Shown here: positions 60,801 to 64,000 of the stretch, one piece after another
Layout: every line of letters starts with the position of its first letter
Position numbering within the stretch: position 1 is the first letter of the stretch
NCBI RefSeq assembly: GCF_000002235.5
Contig: NW_022145596.1
Span: 27,073,299-27,137,298 of the forward strand
Source of the DNA: Strongylocentrotus purpuratus
Lineage: Eukaryota; Echinodermata; Echinoidea; Camarodonta; Strongylocentrotidae
Reading direction: 5' to 3'
DNA length: 64,000 nt
Notes under the pieces: generated by a model
What the model was told of the DNA's origin: nothing
The model's input: the letters and a program-made list of their open reading frames with translations, nothing else
The model's database searches: none
Translations under genes and position numbers: made by a program

Positions 60801-63800
60801 GGTAAACAATTTTTCCTATCATCATCATCATCATTACCATTCATTATTAAATGTTACCATTAATGATAACGCAGTTGATAAAATATCTGATTTAAAATGT
60901 ATAATACAAATAAAAAGGAATAAATATTTCTCTTTGCTCAAATTTATTTCAAAATGTTTGTTCCAGTTGTAATTCCATTTAATTTCAAATGTCAAATACA
61001 TTCAATTAAGACCAAGTATTGCACATAACGGCACACAGTGGAGGTGCCTTGGTCAAGTGGTCTAAGGCCCTTGACTGGAGATGCGAGAATCAGGGTTCTC
61101 TCCCTGGCATGGCACTTGATTTAACTCAAATACTCAAGTAAATAAAATTACAATTATTGCAGGTTCTCTGTGACACTGTTGTACAGAAGTTGATATGTCC
61201 AAGGATACTATCTGGCTCATGACATATATTGAAATGCTTCCTGATGGTCTTTCCTTATCGGTTGCCTGAGAAATTTGGAATAATGAATGATATGTGAGTT
61301 TGTGTATTGTGTTTTTTTCTACACTGCAGACTATACTACCACATTTTTAAACAAAAATATGGAGCTGGGAATGGACAAGAGATGATTGATGCCATTGAAG
61401 AGAGAGTGTTCGCCCCATACAACGCTGAGATGGGAATGAAGTGTGTGTCTATGACCAAAGAAGATGACCACATCATCATAGCCATTTGCACACCAATGAT
61501 GAGGAGGGTGCACACAACAAGACAGAGTGGAGAGATGGTGTTCATAGATTCAACAGGTATTTCAGGCCTAGTATTATTATTACAATGATATGCTTACAAG
61601 TAATTTGAAAAGTAAGATATATTCTTTTGCCGACATGTAACCTTTTTAGGTGGCTTTGATCTTCATGACTCCAGCCAAATTGTAACAGAATATGGTAAAA
61701 AAAATTCTTTCCAAATTGACTTGAATTGCAATGGAAATCAACATTAATTTTTTCTCACTGGATGTAAAGTGGAATAAATGAGGTATACATAATTATGTAT
61801 TATTATTATTATTAATAATGTAGTGAACAAAATACAATACAGTAAATCCTAACAGTCAATAGTGGGTCTGGCTTATCATGCTTATGAAAAATGGATACCT
61901 CTTGCGAGGTTGGATGCTTTATTACAATCACCATTTCATACTTAGTGTCAGTGGTCATTATCTATAGAGCCTGCTGGAGAAAGATCTCATCTTGTGCAAA
62001 CTTGGCCCACATTATACATGTAATACTATAACTCTAATGCAATTCATGCAGTACAAAATTGTTGATCATGTTATGTGGGTCTGTACATTAACTGTTGTAA
62101 TGACTTCAGAACTCATTTTGCAGGTAATATTGATCGCCATGGTAGCCGATTATTCATACTCTTGACACACAACAGTGCTGGTGGTCTACCTCTGGGTATT
62201 ATGATAACGTCATGTGAACAGCAGAGTGTGATAGAGAAGGGTTTGAACCTTCTCACTGAGGTGATGCCTCCTGATTGCTTCAATGGTAGAGGAGCTGCTG
62301 GGCCGAACATCTTCATCACCGATGATTGCACAGCTGAGCGGACAGCACTGCGGAATGTCTACCCCTCCTCCACCTTGCTGTTGTGCATATTCCACGTCCT
62401 TCAAGCAGCATGGCGCTGGTTGTGGGATAGCAAGCATGGAATTCCCAAAGGTTCAAGACAACCCTTGTTCCAGAACATCAAGCGCATAATGTATGCATCT
62501 ACCCCCGAAGAAGCTGCCACAATACACTCAGATGCTTCTGAAGACCCTCTTACATTAAGGTATTACAGTTTGACTTCAAATATTGGCCTAATCATAATCC
62601 ATGGAAATAATAGAAACAAAATATATGTAAGCAGAAGTGATCTGATTGTATTTCAATGAAACCATGATGCATTATATGATGTAGTGATGAATTTATTAGA
62701 TTTCAGATTTTTTGGAGTAAAGAGGTGAAAGGTCACACATCTGTTTTAATATAATTTCAGCTAATTACAGTGACAAACTGCAAACTTATATGATATTTCA
62801 GCCAAATTCGGGGCACTTGTATACTATGATGCAACAAAAAAACTGATTGAGACTAAGGTCTGTTATATCTTAGGAACCTTTATCATGAGATTGAGTAAAT
62901 TCATGCATAAGGCATACATTTGCCTGTACAGTGCAACATTTTTCATACCAATAGAAACTGTCAGAACACATTTGAAATGGACATTAGAATTGCACACACA
63001 ACAGTGCCTTAATTGTTTGTAAATTTGCTCATTCATCTTCTAATTTCATTGTCTACAGATATCCGAAGTACCTAGAATACCTGAACGCATTGTATGAGAG
63101 GCGAGCCTTTTGGGCACTGTCATTCCGATCATCCCTTCTTGTCCGCGGAAACAATACGAATAATTACGCGGAAGCTGCGATGAGGGTGCTAAAAGATAAC
63201 ATTCTTCACAGGACCAAAGCCTTCAACATCCCTCAACTAGTGCACTTCATCTTGTCTCGCCTTGGACCGCATTATCAGAGAAAACTTGTTGCTGTTGCAA
63301 ACCAGAGACCCATGATATCTACTCGAATGAAGCCTACAAGCTGCAAAAAGGAAGATATCTCAAAGGTATAAAGTTATATACTTTGGCATGATATCAAAGT
63401 TGTTGATTTTGTACCTGCACCTTGAATGGCATAAGATTTGATCCAAAAATTCAAAATTGTGATTTATATGTTGTAAACTTTTAGAAATATAAACGATAAA
63501 TCATTTGAAAAATTGGGCCATTAATCACATTATATTTTGTAATATTAATGTAATTTTCAAATACTGGCATGCAGTAGCTTTTATGTTCTAATTTTGAATT
63601 TGGTAGACTCCAACCGTATCACAGATTGCTTTACAATTATCTAACTGCACTGGTGTGAGTTTTTGACCTTGTACGCTTTGATCAGCAGGTATTCATTTTC
63701 AAAAGGTGATAAATGAATTACACCTGGTAGTCAGACTATTTTTATGAGTTGTATAAAAATCAAATTCAGTGAGCAAGGCGTCGCAGTATTGCATGTTGCA

Positions 63801-64000
63801 TTAATGATTTATGTGAATCTTTACATTATAAATGATTTTAGATTATTTGGTCAATAAGTTCATGTCAGGGTGTGCAAATAATGGACACAATTATTTACAA
63901 AATGATTGCTTGATCCTTCCAAGTGCTAATTTCATGCTACTTTTGCACATTTTTAATATCACTTCAGACTGGAGAGATGACATATGAAGTGAAAAGTAGT
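57898..64000 (+). CDS. MULE-transposase-derived, intron-containing gene (partial, runs off right edge)
   Basis: Exons: 57898-57933, 58410-58613, 59764-59897, 60535-60801, 61330-61556, 62124-62559, 63059-63365 and 63968-64000 (open). All have GT-AG borders, phases agree throughout and no stop interrupts 548 codons. An in-frame TGA at 57874 precedes the ATG. The N-terminus has TWRVKTTMPACGRSVIFK and YRCQHG, then a later Cys and WNHNHVLD, a C..C..HxH arrangement like WRKY/GCM1/FLYWCH-type fingers seen with Mutator-like transposases. The MULE catalytic core follows: first Asp in VFIDSTG, second in FITDDCTAERTALRNVYP, a CxxH in LLCIFHVLQAAWRWL, and Glu in NNTNNYAEAAMRVLKDNIL. The last exon, TGEMTYEVKSS, looks like the entry to a SWIM zinc finger. 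Absence of lesions and seven introns suggest a host-domesticated gene or an active intron-bearing element. Exon 1 is the least certain. Confidence 0.8.
58815..59215. repeat. Dispersed repeat D, copy 2, in intron 2 of the MULE-derived gene
   Basis: AGATAGATAGATAGAAATGG, AAAGATCATCGCAGCCAATG and the GAGAGA tract match the copy at 7.2 kb in order and orientation. No coding capacity. Confidence 0.65.
61043..61116 (+). repeat. tRNA-like SINE head / tRNA pseudogene
   Basis: A 74-bp stretch, GGTGCCTTGGTCAAGTGGTC..., has an A-box-like GTCAAGTGGTCTAAGGC, a B-box-like GGTTCTCTCCC and a CAGGG/CCCTG arm. The GTGCC and GGCAC ends can pair. The anticodon arm is not clean, so a working tRNA is unlikely. 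It sits in an intron of the MULE-derived gene. Confidence 0.4.

Noticed and set aside
62075-62659. 194-codon open frame taken as a single-exon gene
   Set aside because: Only 62124-62559 is coding. The ends run past clear splice sites into introns of the MULE-derived gene.

Overview
The window is animal nuclear DNA from a repeat-rich genome. It has spliced genes with GT-AG introns, many small terminal-inverted-repeat (TIR) DNA transposons, and long tandem arrays. The repeat style, including tandem modules bounded by CCTCCG motifs and (AATC)n- or (ATAG)n-tailed dispersed repeats, suggests a marine invertebrate deuterostome, perhaps an echinoderm. That assignment is inference. Three genes can be built exon by exon with consistent splice phases. 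All other long open frames lie in simple or tandem repeats.

Layout. (1) 1-10.6 kb: no confident gene. It holds an inverted-repeat MITE, a large TA-flanked foldback element, an hAT-type element with 8-bp target duplications, LINE/SINE-like tails and purine/pyrimidine tracts. (2) 10.78-21.48 kb, plus strand: a four-exon NXT1/NXT2 (p15) mRNA-export cofactor. Intron 1 holds nested foldback elements, a 650-bp direct duplication and an hAT element carrying its own 115-bp minisatellite. Intron 2 holds three CCTCCG-bounded modules of 150-160-bp repeats rich in AGGTCA direct repeats. (3) 21.9-27.1 kb: a convergent intergenic region with a TAA-flanked MITE. (4) 27.11-48.8 kb, minus strand: a six-coding-exon SUGT1/SGT1 gene encoding CS and SGS domains but no TPR domain. 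Its fourth coding intron contains a 13.4-kb minisatellite of 54-bp monomers. (5) 49.0-57.6 kb: a satellite of about 226-bp monomers between two divergent genes. (6) 57.9 kb to the right edge, plus strand: a multi-exon MULE-transposase-derived gene with a zinc-finger-like N-terminus, a complete D-D-E set and the start of a probable SWIM region, continuing past the window.

The most unusual feature is the SUGT1 minisatellite. Its first monomer is the 3' end of the CS-domain exon plus the 5' splice site, so the authentic donor was copied along with the repeat. The intron now carries on the order of two hundred sense-strand copies of the exon end joined to a GTAATC donor, many with short poly-G expansions and arranged in blocks of about 2 kb. 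How the splicing machinery picks one donor there is an open question.

The genes do not form a pathway. NXT acts in nuclear mRNA export, SUGT1 is an HSP90 co-chaperone, and the third gene is a transposase relative of unknown role.
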